Shown here: in pieces, positions 55,354-64,000 of the stretch
How positions within the stretch are numbered: the stretch's first letter is position 1
How the letters are laid out: the number at the start of each line of letters is the position of its first letter
Origin: Actinomycetes bacterium
GTDB lineage: Bacteria; Actinomycetota; Actinomycetes; Streptosporangiales; Streptosporangiaceae
Assembly: GCA_021792405.1 (NCBI GenBank)
Contig: JAJYUU010000002.1
Coordinates: forward strand, 1 to 64,000
Length of the DNA stretch: 64,000 nucleotides
Direction: 5' to 3'
Made by a program: the position numbers and the translations under genes
The notes under the pieces: model-generated
Database searches by the model: none
Told to the model about the DNA's origin: nothing
Seen by the model: only the letters and a program-made list of their open reading frames with translations

Positions 55354-57273
55354 ATGCCGGAAAGGCCGGTCGTCGGCGTGGATCCGCACCCAGGCGGGCA
55401 AGGCACCCGGATCGCGGTGGCGGGCCGGGCTCCGGCGCCAGGTGACAGCGGGCAGGGGCCCGCCAGCCACGGCGGGGCGCTCCTGGTGAGCCTGCTGGCC
55501 GAGCACGGCGTCCGGCACGTTTTCGGCGTTCCCGGCGGGCAGACGCTGGCGCTGTACGACGCGATCCTGGACCGGGCGCCGGCCATCGTGCACGTGCTGA
55601 CGCGGGATGAGCGGTCGGCCGCCTACGCGGCCGACGGGTACGCGCGGGTGACCGGGCAGGCCGGCATCTGCGATGCGACGGTCGGGCCGGGCGCGGCCAA
55701 GCTGCCGTCTGGGCTCGGCGAGGCGCTGGGTGCGTCGATCCCGGTCATCGCGCTGGTCAGCGATCTGCCCACGCGGATGGCAGCACACCGCTACCGGGGC
55801 GCCGCGTCGCAGGCGCTCGACCAGGCAGCGCTGCTGGCACCGGTAACCAAATGGCTGGCCGCCATCCCGGACGCGGCCTCGATGCCCGGTCTTGTCCGGC
55901 AGGCCTTCAGGACCGCGACAAGCGGCCGGCCGGGGCCGGTCGCGCTGCTGCTGCCGCAGGACGTGCTGGACGGTCCGGCTGCGCCGGCGGTACCGCACCT
56001 GGGTTCGCTTCGGTTCGGCGCCTTCCCGGCGTTCCGCCCGCCGCCCGAGCCTGCCGACGTCATCGCCGCGGCGCGGGTGCTCCGTCGGGCCGCCCGCCCG
56101 TTCCTGCTGGCCGGCGGCGGTGTTATGCACTCGGGCGCCGGCCCGGCGGTCACGGCACTGGCGCAGCGCCTGTCGGCAGCCGTCGGGACGACGCTGACTG
56201 GCAAGGGAGCGATCGCGGAGGACCATCCGCTGAGCGTCGGCGTGACCGGCACGATGGGCAGCAGCGCGGCCGCCGCCGCACTCGCCGAAGCCGACGTCGT
56301 GCTGCTCGCCGGGGCCAAGGCCAGCGGCGGCGCCACCTACGGATGGGCACTTCCGCGGCCCGGCCAGGACGTGGTCCAGCTTGACATCGACCCGGCAGAG
56401 CTGGGCAGGGCGTTCGGCCTCACCGCCGGGCTGCTCGCCGACGCGCGGGCGGGCCTGGAGGCCCTGCTGGCCGAACTCGGCGGTGGCACCGAAACCGGTG
56501 GCGCCGACACCGGTAGCGCGGCCACGGATACCGGCCGCGGCGAGAGTGAACCGGGCCGCGGCGAGGGCGAACCGGACCGCGGCCAGTGGCGGGCGCGGCT
56601 GGCGGAACTCGCGGCGGACTGGCGAACGGCGCGCGACCGGGAGCGGGCCAGCGACGCCGTGCCCATCGCGCCGCAGCGCGTGCTCGCCGCGCTCGAGCAG
56701 GCCCTCGGGCCAGCCGACCGGCTTATCTGTGACGCCAGCCTGGCCAGCGGCTGGGGCGGGGTCTACTTCGAGCAGCGGCTGCCGGGGCGCCAGGTCATAA
56801 GCCCGCGCGGGCTGGCGGGGCTTGGCTACGCTGTGCCGGCCGCGATCGGCGCTGCCACGGCCGTCGCGGCGACGGACGGGCCGGCCGGCCGCACGGTGGT
56901 GCTGACCGGCGATGGCGCGCTTGGCTACGCAGTCGGCGAGCTGGCCACACTGACCGAGCTCGGACTGCCCGTTTCCATAGTCGTGCTGAACAACCGCTCC
57001 CTCGGCTGGATCCGCTGGTACCGGCGGATCACCTTCGGCCGCGGCTACGAAGACGACGACTTCGCCGACATCGCCTATGCCGAGGTCGCCCGCGGCTTCG
57101 GACTGCACGCCGAGCGCGTCACCGAGCCCGCTGGACTGGCCGCAGCGCTGGCGGCCGCGCTGCGCAGCGACGGCCCGGCGCTGGTCGACGTCGTCACGCA
57201 GGCGTGGGAAACGCCGATTGGCGCTCACCGCAAGGCGGTCGCGCAGGGCGCTGCCGCGGGATACGGAGGCTGA
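55354..57273 (+). CDS. Thiamine-pyrophosphate-dependent enzyme (acetolactate synthase-like)
   Basis: HVFGVPGGQTLALYDAIL, DERSAAYAADGYARVTGQAG, GDGALGYAVGELATLTELGLPVSIVVLNN. Confidence 0.95.
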   Translation: MPERPVVGVDPHPGGQGTRIAVAGRAPAPGDSGQGPASHGGALLVSLLAEHGVRHVFGVPGGQTLALYDAILDRAPAIVHVLTRDERSAAYAADGYARVTGQAGICDATVGPGAAKLPSGLGEALGASIPVIALVSDLPTRMAAHRYRGAASQALDQAALLAPVTKWLAAIPDAASMPGLVRQAFRTATSGRPGPVALLLPQDVLDGPAAPAVPHLGSLRFGAFPAFRPPPEPADVIAAARVLRRAARPFLLAGGGVMHSGAGPAVTALAQRLSAAVGTTLTGKGAIAEDHPLSVGVTGTMGSSAAAAALAEADVVLLAGAKASGGATYGWALPRPGQDVVQLDIDPAELGRAFGLTAGLLADARAGLEALLAELGGGTETGGADTGSAATDTGRGESEPGRGEGEPDRGQWRARLAELAADWRTARDRERASDAVPIAPQRVLAALEQALGPADRLICDASLASGWGGVYFEQRLPGRQVISPRGLAGLGYAVPAAIGAATAVAATDGPAGRTVVLTGDGALGYAVGELATLTELGLPVSIVVLNNRSLGWIRWYRRITFGRGYEDDDFADIAYAEVARGFGLHAERVTEPAGLAAALAAALRSDGPALVDVVTQAWETPIGAHRKAVAQGAAAGYGG

Positions 57274-57279
57274 CAGTCC

Positions 57280-58131
57280 ATGCCGCGCCACCCCGATCGT
57301 CAGCTCGAGCGGCTCTCGCAGCCGGTGGCCGCCAGGATGCTGGCGGCGACCGGCACGGCGGTCATCGCGGCTGGCAGCGTCGAACAGCACGGCGGTCATC
57401 TGCCGCTCGGCACCGATGCCTTCGCGGCGCAGTCCATCGCCGAACGGGTGGCATTCCGGCTGGACACCGTTGTCGCGCCGCTCGGCCCGGTCGGCGTGGC
57501 GCCCTATCACCTGCCGTGGCCAGGATCGCTGTCGCTGTCGCCGGCCACGATGTCGGCCGTTGTCGCCGACGTCTGCGCTGCGCTCAGCCATGCCGGGGTG
57601 TCCCGGATCGTGCTGGTGAACTGGCACGAGGGCAACTCCGCGACACTGCGGCTGGCAGCAGCCGAGGTGCAGCAGCGGCACCGGGTGCAGATCGTGATCG
57701 CCGAGACGCACGTGATCACCCACAGCATGTATCCGGAGGAGATGGAGTTCACCCACGCCGGGTCGATGGAGACGGCGGCGGTGCTGGCCTACGAGCCCGG
57801 CCTGGTCCGGCTCGACCGCCGCATCGAAGCCAGCAACCTGGCCGCGGGCGAGACCGCGCACGGCTTGTTCCGGCGGCCGGACGTCTACCCGGTGCTGCAG
57901 GACTTCCATGACATCGCGCCGACCGGCTGGTACGGGCGGCCGGAGCTTGCTGACGAGACACGAGCCGAGGAAATCGCGGAGGCGGTCGCCGATCACGTGG
58001 TGCGCCGGGCCAGCGAGATCTGGGCCGCGCTCGGCGATGCCGGCCAGCACGGGGCCGCCGAAAAGCCCGAGCCACCGGACAGTCCTGCCGCCGACGGGCT
58101 GAGCGCCGCCGGATCCGGGTTGCAGCGATGA
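57280..58131 (+). CDS. Creatininase family protein
   Basis: VIAAGSVEQHGGHLPLGTDAFAAQSIAERVA; NWHEGNSATLRLAAAE. Confidence 0.95.
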   Translation: MPRHPDRQLERLSQPVAARMLAATGTAVIAAGSVEQHGGHLPLGTDAFAAQSIAERVAFRLDTVVAPLGPVGVAPYHLPWPGSLSLSPATMSAVVADVCAALSHAGVSRIVLVNWHEGNSATLRLAAAEVQQRHRVQIVIAETHVITHSMYPEEMEFTHAGSMETAAVLAYEPGLVRLDRRIEASNLAAGETAHGLFRRPDVYPVLQDFHDIAPTGWYGRPELADETRAEEIAEAVADHVVRRASEIWAALGDAGQHGAAEKPEPPDSPAADGLSAAGSGLQR

Positions 58132-59225
58132 CCGCAGGCAGCGTCCCGGCCGAGATGGACGCGGCCGTGCTGCGTGACTTCGGCCGGCTGACCGTCGAGC
58201 GGGTGCCGGTGCCGCAGCCCGGCCACGGCGAGGTCCTGTGCCGGGTGCTGGCCTGCGGGATCTGCGGCACCGACCTGAAGATCGTGGCTGGAGACTACCG
58301 CGGGACCTGGCCGCCGGCGTTGCCGTTCATCATCGGCCACGAGTGGTCCGGCGAGGTGGCCGCGCTCGGGCCCGGTACCGAGCGCAGCGGACTTGCTCTC
58401 GGCGACCGGGTGGTCGCCGAGAACCACACCGGCTGCGGGATGTGCCCGATGTGCCGGTCCGGCCGGTACAACCTGTGCGAGCGGGTGCGCGAGCCGGGCT
58501 TCAAGCTGTACGGCCACACCGCCCCCGGCGCGCTGGCGCAGTACGCGGTCCGTCCCGCGGTTGCCCTGCACAAGGTGCCGCCGCAGGTCAGCGACGTGGC
58601 GGCGGCACTGGTCAACCAGGGCGCGCTGACCGTGCACGCGGCCAGGCGCGCCCGGCTGGAAGCCGGGTCGTGCGTGGCCGTGTTCGGCCCTGGCCTGCTC
58701 GGCTTGCTCATGCTGCAGGTAGCGCGCGCCGCCGGGGCAACCAGGGTGATCACGGTAGGCCGCGGCAAGCGGCTGGTCACCGCCCGTGAACTGGGCAGCA
58801 CCGAGGTTGTCGATTACAGCACCGCCGATCCGGTTGCCGCGGTCCGCGCGGCGGCTGGCGGCCGCGGCGCGGACTACGTCTTCGACTGCTCGGGCAATCC
58901 CGCAGTGCTGGCGCAGGCCATGCGCGCGGCCCGGCGCGGCGGGACGATCGCGGTCCTCGGCCTGGCCGGCGGCCGGAGCGCGGAACTGCCAGCCGATCCG
59001 CTGGTGCTCGACGAGCTGACCGTGCTGGGCGTTCGCTCCAGCCCGAGTGCCTACCCAGCCATGATCTCGCTACTGGCCGCTGGCGCGGTCGCGACCGGAC
59101 CGCTGACCGCGCAGCAGTACGCACTGCCTGACGTCGCGGCCGCGTTCGCGGCGCTGGCCGGCCGGGAGGCGATCCGGCCGATCATCACCATGACCCGGCC
59201 CGACACCGCGAGCTTGGCAGGATGA
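58128..59225 (+). CDS. Zinc-dependent alcohol dehydrogenase (MDR)
   Basis: CGICGTDLKI, GHEWSGEVAALG, CGMCPMCRSGRYNLCE. Confidence 0.95.
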   Translation: MTAGSVPAEMDAAVLRDFGRLTVERVPVPQPGHGEVLCRVLACGICGTDLKIVAGDYRGTWPPALPFIIGHEWSGEVAALGPGTERSGLALGDRVVAENHTGCGMCPMCRSGRYNLCERVREPGFKLYGHTAPGALAQYAVRPAVALHKVPPQVSDVAAALVNQGALTVHAARRARLEAGSCVAVFGPGLLGLLMLQVARAAGATRVITVGRGKRLVTARELGSTEVVDYSTADPVAAVRAAAGGRGADYVFDCSGNPAVLAQAMRAARRGGTIAVLGLAGGRSAELPADPLVLDELTVLGVRSSPSAYPAMISLLAAGAVATGPLTAQQYALPDVAAAFAALAGREAIRPIITMTRPDTASLAG

Positions 59226-59268
59226 CACGCTCGTTGCTCAGTCTGGAGTCGGCCCGAAGGAGAGTTTC

Positions 59269-60198
59269 ATGCCAGTACCACCGGCAGCCGGGATCGGCGG
59301 TGTCATCGGCGCCCCGGTCACCCCGTTCACCCAGGCCGGCGACCTGGACCTGGACACGCTCGAGCTGATCTGCGACTTCCTCATCGCCCGCGGCGTACAC
59401 GGCCTGGCGCTGCCGATGCACACGGGCGAGTCGCTCAACCTGGGCATGGCCGAGCGCATGCGCCTGGTCGAGACGGCAGTCAGTGCCGCGGGCGGGCGAG
59501 TTCCCGTCGTCGCGCACGTCAGCATGCCCGGCACCGGCCAGGTGATCGAACTGGCCCAGCATGCCGAGAAGGCCGGCGCCGCGGCTGTCGTGGTCGTCAC
59601 TCCCTACCACTGGCGGCCGCCGCGGAAGGCCCTGCTGGCCCACTTCACCGCGGTCGCCAGGGCCGTATCGGTTGGCGTGCTCGCCTACAACTTCCCGAGC
59701 CGGCTCGGCGTGGGGCTGGACGCCGACCTGCTGGCGGAACTGATCGGCCGGTGCGACAACTTCGCCGGGGTAAAAGACGCCAGTTATGACATGCAGTCCT
59801 TCACCGAGGCTTGCGCGCGCACCAGCGCGCTGCGGCCGGGCTTCGCCATGCTCACCGGGATCGAGTACGTGCTCACTTCGATGCCGGTCGGCGGCGCAGG
59901 CTGCTTCTCGCCCTCGGCCATTCTCGCGCCGGGGCTGGTGACCAGCCTGTATGAGGCCTGCCGCGACGGCGCCACGGACCGCGCCCGGCCGCTGCAGTAC
60001 CGGGCGTCGGCGCTGTGGCACCTGCTCCGCGAGACCGGCTACCCGGCGTCGGTCAAGGCGGCGATGGCGATGTTCGGCCGGCCAGCCGGCGGTGTCCGGC
60101 TGCCGTTGCTGGACCTCGACGACGAGGCGGCCGGGCGGTTGCGCCGTGGCCTGGCCGACCTTGGCCTGCTGGACAGCGAGCCGCACGGCTGGGGCTGA
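59269..60198 (+). CDS. DapA/dihydrodipicolinate synthase family aldolase
   Basis: GVIGAPVTPFTQAGDLDLDTLE; VVTPYHWRPP; FAGVKDAS Schiff-base Lys. Confidence 0.95.
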   Translation: MPVPPAAGIGGVIGAPVTPFTQAGDLDLDTLELICDFLIARGVHGLALPMHTGESLNLGMAERMRLVETAVSAAGGRVPVVAHVSMPGTGQVIELAQHAEKAGAAAVVVVTPYHWRPPRKALLAHFTAVARAVSVGVLAYNFPSRLGVGLDADLLAELIGRCDNFAGVKDASYDMQSFTEACARTSALRPGFAMLTGIEYVLTSMPVGGAGCFSPSAILAPGLVTSLYEACRDGATDRARPLQYRASALWHLLRETGYPASVKAAMAMFGRPAGGVRLPLLDLDDEAAGRLRRGLADLGLLDSEPHGWG

Positions 60199-60267
60199 CG
60201 CTGGCTGCGGTGCCCCGGACCGGCCGGCCCGAGTCAGTGAGCCGACTGACCGGCGCAGGCAAGCCCG

Positions 60268-62043
60268 TTACCTGATGACGGGCAGCAGGAGGGCGGAGGG
60301 CGCACTGCCGCCGGTATGCACGCGAGTGACGACGGCCCGTCGCGACGGCGGCCGGTCTGCCGGGTCATCGTGCGCGAACGGCCCGGAGCCGTAGAACCCG
60401 TCCTGCCCGGCCGGCCGGGCGAAGTCGCGGCCGGCCACCGTCAGCGTGAGCCGGTAGCCGGCCGGCAGCACGACACACGTCGGCCACATCTCCACGGCGG
60501 CCGGGTAGACCTGGCCAGGGCTGACGGGCTCGGCCTGCAGGTGACTGTGCCAGGGGCGCCAGGGCAGCGACCGGGCCGGATCGACAGCCCGGTGGGACAG
60601 CCGGAGCCAGCCCTGCGACAGCGGCGCGCGAGGGTCGTTCGCCCCCTGGAAGGTCAACTCGCCGCCGTCGGGGCCGAACGCCCGCAACGTCAGGAACAGG
60701 TCGGCATCGTCGCCGTCCGCGCTGACCTGCAGGTCCGCGACGAGCGGTCCGGTGAGCTCGAGCGGGGCCGGCAACGGGGCAGAGGTGAATGTGACACCGT
60801 CGCCGAGGCCGTCGAAAGCAGCGCTGGCCGCGTCGCGGGGCGGCGCCGCCGACGTCAGCAGCGCTGCCGCGGCGGCGTCCAGGTGCCAGCGGGTCCACTG
60901 CGTCCCGGGCAGCGGCCATGAGTCCGCGCCGCGGCGGCGGATGGTGCCGTCCGCGTGCCGGACGGAGATCATCACCGGTGGCTCGGAGTCCCAGCCGTTG
61001 TTCGCGCCCTTGAGGAAGCGGTCGAAGAACCGCCGCTGAAGGTCCAGTCCGTGCGCGGTATAGAAGAGCTCCTCGTGCCGGCCGGTGTGGACTTCCAGCC
61101 ATTTGGCAGCCGAGCCTGCCCGCGCGAATCCCTCGAAGTTGCCCCGGCTGTGCAGGCCGAGGCCGCCCCAGTTCGCCGCCGACAGCAGTGGCACCTGGAT
61201 CTGCCCGAGGTCAGCGGTGCGCTCGGCGTGCCAGCTGTCATCCAGCGGGTGCGAGCGAAGGCCACCGAGGTAATCGGTGCGCAACTCCCATAGCTGCGCC
61301 TCCGGGAGCGTCTGCGGTCCGCTAGCCAGGCCGTCGCTGACCCAGGGGCTGCGAGCGCCCGCCGTGCCGAGGCCGTGCTGCATCGGCAGCACCTGGCGCG
61401 GATACCAGCGCTCGAAGAACCCGTTGCTGAAGATACCGCCGTGGCGCGACATGTCCCGGTAGTGGTCGCTGGCGCCCTCCCAGGGCAGGATGGCGGCCAG
61501 GTGCGGCGGCCGCAGCGCGGCCACCAGCCACTGGTTCATGGCGTAATAGGAGATGCCGCACAGTCCCACCCGCCCGTTGCTCCACGGCAGCCCGCCGGCC
61601 CATTCGATGGCCAGGTAGAAATCGCGGATCTCGCGCCGGGACAGCAGGTCGAGCATGCCTGGCGACCGGCCAGCCCCGCGCGAGTCGACCCGGATCACGG
61701 CGTAGCCCAGCGGGATCCACCGCTCCGGGTCCACCGTCTCCCAGTTCATCTGCGCGCAGCTGGACCCGTCAGCGATCTCGGGATGGCCGGCCAGCAGCCG
61801 CTCCCACCGGCTTGCGAACCAGTCGGACTGGAACGGCAGGCTCTTCCCGTACGGTCCGAGCGACATGATCACCGGGAACGGGCCCGCACCCGGCGGCCGG
61901 AACACGTCCGCGCGCAGTATGAGGCCGTCATCCATGGGGACAGCCAGGTCCCGCTGAACGACCATGGGCAGCGCGGATCCGCCGGCGGTTCCGCAGGTGG
62001 CTCGGGCTGTGCCGACCCGGCCCGCGGCGTTGCTTGTCGTCAT
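60268..62043 (-). CDS. CocE/NonD family hydrolase
   Basis: VPMDDGLILRADVFRPPGAGPFPVIMSLGPYGK; GRVGLCGISYYAMNQW nucleophile elbow; C-terminal jelly-roll-like domain. Confidence 0.95.
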   Translation of the reverse strand: MTTSNAAGRVGTARATCGTAGGSALPMVVQRDLAVPMDDGLILRADVFRPPGAGPFPVIMSLGPYGKSLPFQSDWFASRWERLLAGHPEIADGSSCAQMNWETVDPERWIPLGYAVIRVDSRGAGRSPGMLDLLSRREIRDFYLAIEWAGGLPWSNGRVGLCGISYYAMNQWLVAALRPPHLAAILPWEGASDHYRDMSRHGGIFSNGFFERWYPRQVLPMQHGLGTAGARSPWVSDGLASGPQTLPEAQLWELRTDYLGGLRSHPLDDSWHAERTADLGQIQVPLLSAANWGGLGLHSRGNFEGFARAGSAAKWLEVHTGRHEELFYTAHGLDLQRRFFDRFLKGANNGWDSEPPVMISVRHADGTIRRRGADSWPLPGTQWTRWHLDAAAAALLTSAAPPRDAASAAFDGLGDGVTFTSAPLPAPLELTGPLVADLQVSADGDDADLFLTLRAFGPDGGELTFQGANDPRAPLSQGWLRLSHRAVDPARSLPWRPWHSHLQAEPVSPGQVYPAAVEMWPTCVVLPAGYRLTLTVAGRDFARPAGQDGFYGSGPFAHDDPADRPPSRRAVVTRVHTGGSAPSALLLPVIR

Positions 62044-62095
62044 GCCGGGCTCCTTGTCGCCGGTGCCTGCTCCCGGCGGCTCCGGCCGGGAGTGT

Positions 62096-62110
62096 GACAA
62101 ATGTTTGCAC
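62096..62110. promoter_or_regulatory. LacI-type operator variant GACAAATGTTTGCAC
   Basis: 53 bp upstream of cocE-like start; one complete right arm, central TG instead of CG. Confidence 0.5.
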
Positions 62111-62227
62111 GAGCCAGTACAGCAAATCAGGCCCGTGCGAACGCCCGTCTCTCGCCGCGGCGGTCCTTAAGCCGGCCCTCGCGCGCCAGCCGCGGGCCCG
62201 GCGCTGTCAGGCCTGCACGGTGAAGCG

Positions 62228-62256
62228 TTGACACCCTGATACCCGGACCGTAGCAT
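62228..62256 (+). promoter_or_regulatory. Sigma70-like promoter TTGACA-N17-TAGCAT
   Basis: -35 62228-62233, -10 62251-62256, exactly 17-bp spacer. Confidence 0.75.
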
Positions 62257-62259
62257 GAC

Positions 62260-62273
62260 TGCAATCGTTTGTG
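62260..62273. promoter_or_regulatory. LacI-type operator TGCAATCGTTTGTG over the predicted TSS
   Basis: Starts 4 bp after the -10 element. Confidence 0.75.
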
Positions 62274-62486
62274 TTACATCCATTTCATACAGCGATTACG
62301 GCATTCGCGAGTCCAGCGGCAACGGCGCCGCCTGGGGCGAACAATGTGCTGGCGGCCCTGGCAGGCCGGTTATGCCAGCGCCCGCCAGCGAGAGGAAACG
62401 GCTCCTGCGCGGCAGATGACCTGTGTCGGCCAGTGAGCCGAAAAGGCGGTCGGCCGACCCGGCCGGCGCCCGAATCAGGAGGTTGA

Positions 62487-63755
62487 TTGTTTGCCATGAA
62501 ACTCGATAGAAGGCATGTCCCGGGACGCAGAAGCCGCAGGGCCGGCTGGTGGACCGCGGGAGCGGCAGTGCTAGCGCTAGCGGCCGCGGCATGCGGGTCG
62601 TCCCCGAGTTCCTCCGGGACCTCCCACGGGCCGATCACGATCGGCGTTTCGGTCTCGCTGTCCGGTGACTTCTCCGGCGACGGCCTGGCGACTAAGCAGG
62701 GTTATGAGACCTGGGCGGCTTACCAGAACGCGCACGGCGGCATCCTTGGCCGGAAGATCCAGATCGACTTCCTGTCGGACGGGTCGAGCCCGACGCAGGT
62801 TGTCACCAACTACCAGAAACTCATCACCGTCAACCACGTGAACTTCGTGATGGGCCCTTACTCCACGCTGCTCACCAAGCCCTCGTCGGTCATCGCGAAC
62901 CGGTACGGCTACGTGATGATCGAGGGCATCGGCGGCGGGCCGTCGGTGTTCCAGCAGGGCCTGCACAACGTCTTCGACGTCAGTGCCTCGGCGAAGTATC
63001 AGTTGATCACGTTCGCCAAGTGGCTGGTGGCCACGCACAAGCCGGAGGACGTCGCGTACGCCTCGATGACCGACCCGTTCCTGCAGCCGATGCTGGACGG
63101 CGCGCGCGCTTACCTGAGCGCGCACGGCTTCACCAGCGTCGTCTACAAGCTGTACCCGCTGGAGACCACGGACTACACGCCGATCGCGTCCGCGATCGCG
63201 GCATCGAAGGCTCCGGTCGTGGTGCTCGGAACCATGCCGCCCGACGGCTACGCGTTCATCCAGGACTTCATCCAGGACAAGTACAACCCGAAGGTCCTGA
63301 TCGAGGCGTCCGGGCCGGACCAGGGCACGGCGTTCGTCAAGGCGGTGGGCGCCAATAACACCGGCGGCATCATGGTGCCGAACACCTGGTACCCCGGCTC
63401 GACCTTCTACCAGAACTCCGCCATGGTGGCGCTCTACCTGAAGATGTTCGGCGGTACCGCTAACGACATCAGCGCCGACGTGGCTGAAGCCTTCTCCGCC
63501 GGCCAGGTGCTCACTCAGGCGGTCGATCACCTCAAGAGCACCAGCAACTCCGCCCTGGAGCACTACCTGCACTCCAATGTCACCTTCCAGACCGTTCAGG
63601 GCCCGGTCAAGTTCCTGCCCGACGGCGAGAACGAGGCGGCTACTCCCTTCGTGTTCCAGTGGCAGAAGGGCACGCTGGTGGACGTGCTGCCGGCTGGCGC
63701 AGGCCACCCGGTACCGATCCTCGCCGTGAAGCCGGTCTGGGGCGCGGGCGGCTGA
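62487..63755 (+). CDS. Branched-chain amino-acid-type ABC transporter substrate-binding lipoprotein
   Basis: Lipobox LALAAAAC; ITIGVSVSLSGDFSGDGLATKQGYETWAAYQNAHGGILGRKIQ; start TTG 62487 (after AGGAGG) or ATG 62496. Confidence 0.94.
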   Translation: MFAMKLDRRHVPGRRSRRAGWWTAGAAVLALAAAACGSSPSSSGTSHGPITIGVSVSLSGDFSGDGLATKQGYETWAAYQNAHGGILGRKIQIDFLSDGSSPTQVVTNYQKLITVNHVNFVMGPYSTLLTKPSSVIANRYGYVMIEGIGGGPSVFQQGLHNVFDVSASAKYQLITFAKWLVATHKPEDVAYASMTDPFLQPMLDGARAYLSAHGFTSVVYKLYPLETTDYTPIASAIAASKAPVVVLGTMPPDGYAFIQDFIQDKYNPKVLIEASGPDQGTAFVKAVGANNTGGIMVPNTWYPGSTFYQNSAMVALYLKMFGGTANDISADVAEAFSAGQVLTQAVDHLKSTSNSALEHYLHSNVTFQTVQGPVKFLPDGENEAATPFVFQWQKGTLVDVLPAGAGHPVPILAVKPVWGAGG

Positions 63756-63819
63756 CGGCCTAGTCCGCGGAAGGTGAGCGAAGCCGGCGTGGCGATTTAG
63801 AACCTAGGGAGCGTTTCTG

Positions 63820-64000
63820 ATGCTGGTTCTCCAGGCCATCATTGATGGAATCCTGGTCGGAGGGTTTTACGCGCTGATGGCTGGTGGCCTCACGCTCGTG
63901 TTCGGCGTGATGGAGATAGTCAACTTCGCGCAGGGGATCATGGTCGTCCTTGGTGCGTACCTGAGCTATGCGCTCTTCTCGCACCTGAGCATCGACCCCT
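63820..64000 (+). CDS. Branched-chain amino-acid-type ABC permease (LivH-like), truncated by window end
   Basis: MLVLQAIIDGILVGGFYALMAGGLTLVFGVMEIVNFAQGIMVVLGAYLSYAL. Confidence 0.93.
   Translation, partial: MLVLQAIIDGILVGGFYALMAGGLTLVFGVMEIVNFAQGIMVVLGAYLSYALFSHLSIDP

Noticed and set aside
54802-58050. 1082-aa ORF on the minus strand
   Set aside because: Antisense to lacI-2, the TPP enzyme and creatininase genes; Arg/Gly/Ala-rich with no motifs. High-GC shadow ORF.
1-64000. tRNA/rRNA genes, transposases, prophage or defence islands
   Set aside because: No recognisable rRNA/tRNA sequence, integrase, transposase, phage structural, or restriction/toxin motif was seen when reading both strands; a tRNAscan or HMM search would be needed to exclude them formally.

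Overview
High-GC actinobacterial chromosomal window (assignment inferred from composition and gene families), densely packed with metabolic and regulatory genes. No rRNA, tRNA, CRISPR array or transposase was recognised. Main blocks: MocR/MarR regulators and an F420-type nitroreductase-like gene (0.3-3.4 kb); an RNR locus with a deletion-scarred catalytic subunit beside an intact radical subunit (3.4-6.4 kb); CoA-transferase, Usp, Sir2 and BioY genes; a three-gene operon of DUF6314, acyl-CoA synthetase and citryl-CoA-lyase-like genes; an XRE/HbhA-like locus; a LacI / Opp-type ABC / GH3 beta-glucosidase operon (21.9-32 kb); an atypical urease (gamma-beta fusion plus divergent alpha, no accessory genes in the window) with an amidase (33.6-37.4 kb); and a multi-operon catabolic cluster (49-64 kb) with two paralogous LacI regulators and a recurring operator close to TGCAA-N-CG-N-TTGCA. 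The observations most worth following are (1) the LacI-operator regulon at 49-64 kb, (2) nrdA and several other genes with compact deletions that remove functional motifs, (3) the urease-alpha variant lacking the flap cysteine, (4) a set of leaderless promoters (xANNNT-N6-RTG), and (5) a perfect 25-bp inverted repeat between convergent genes. All family calls come from reading motifs by eye; no searches were run.
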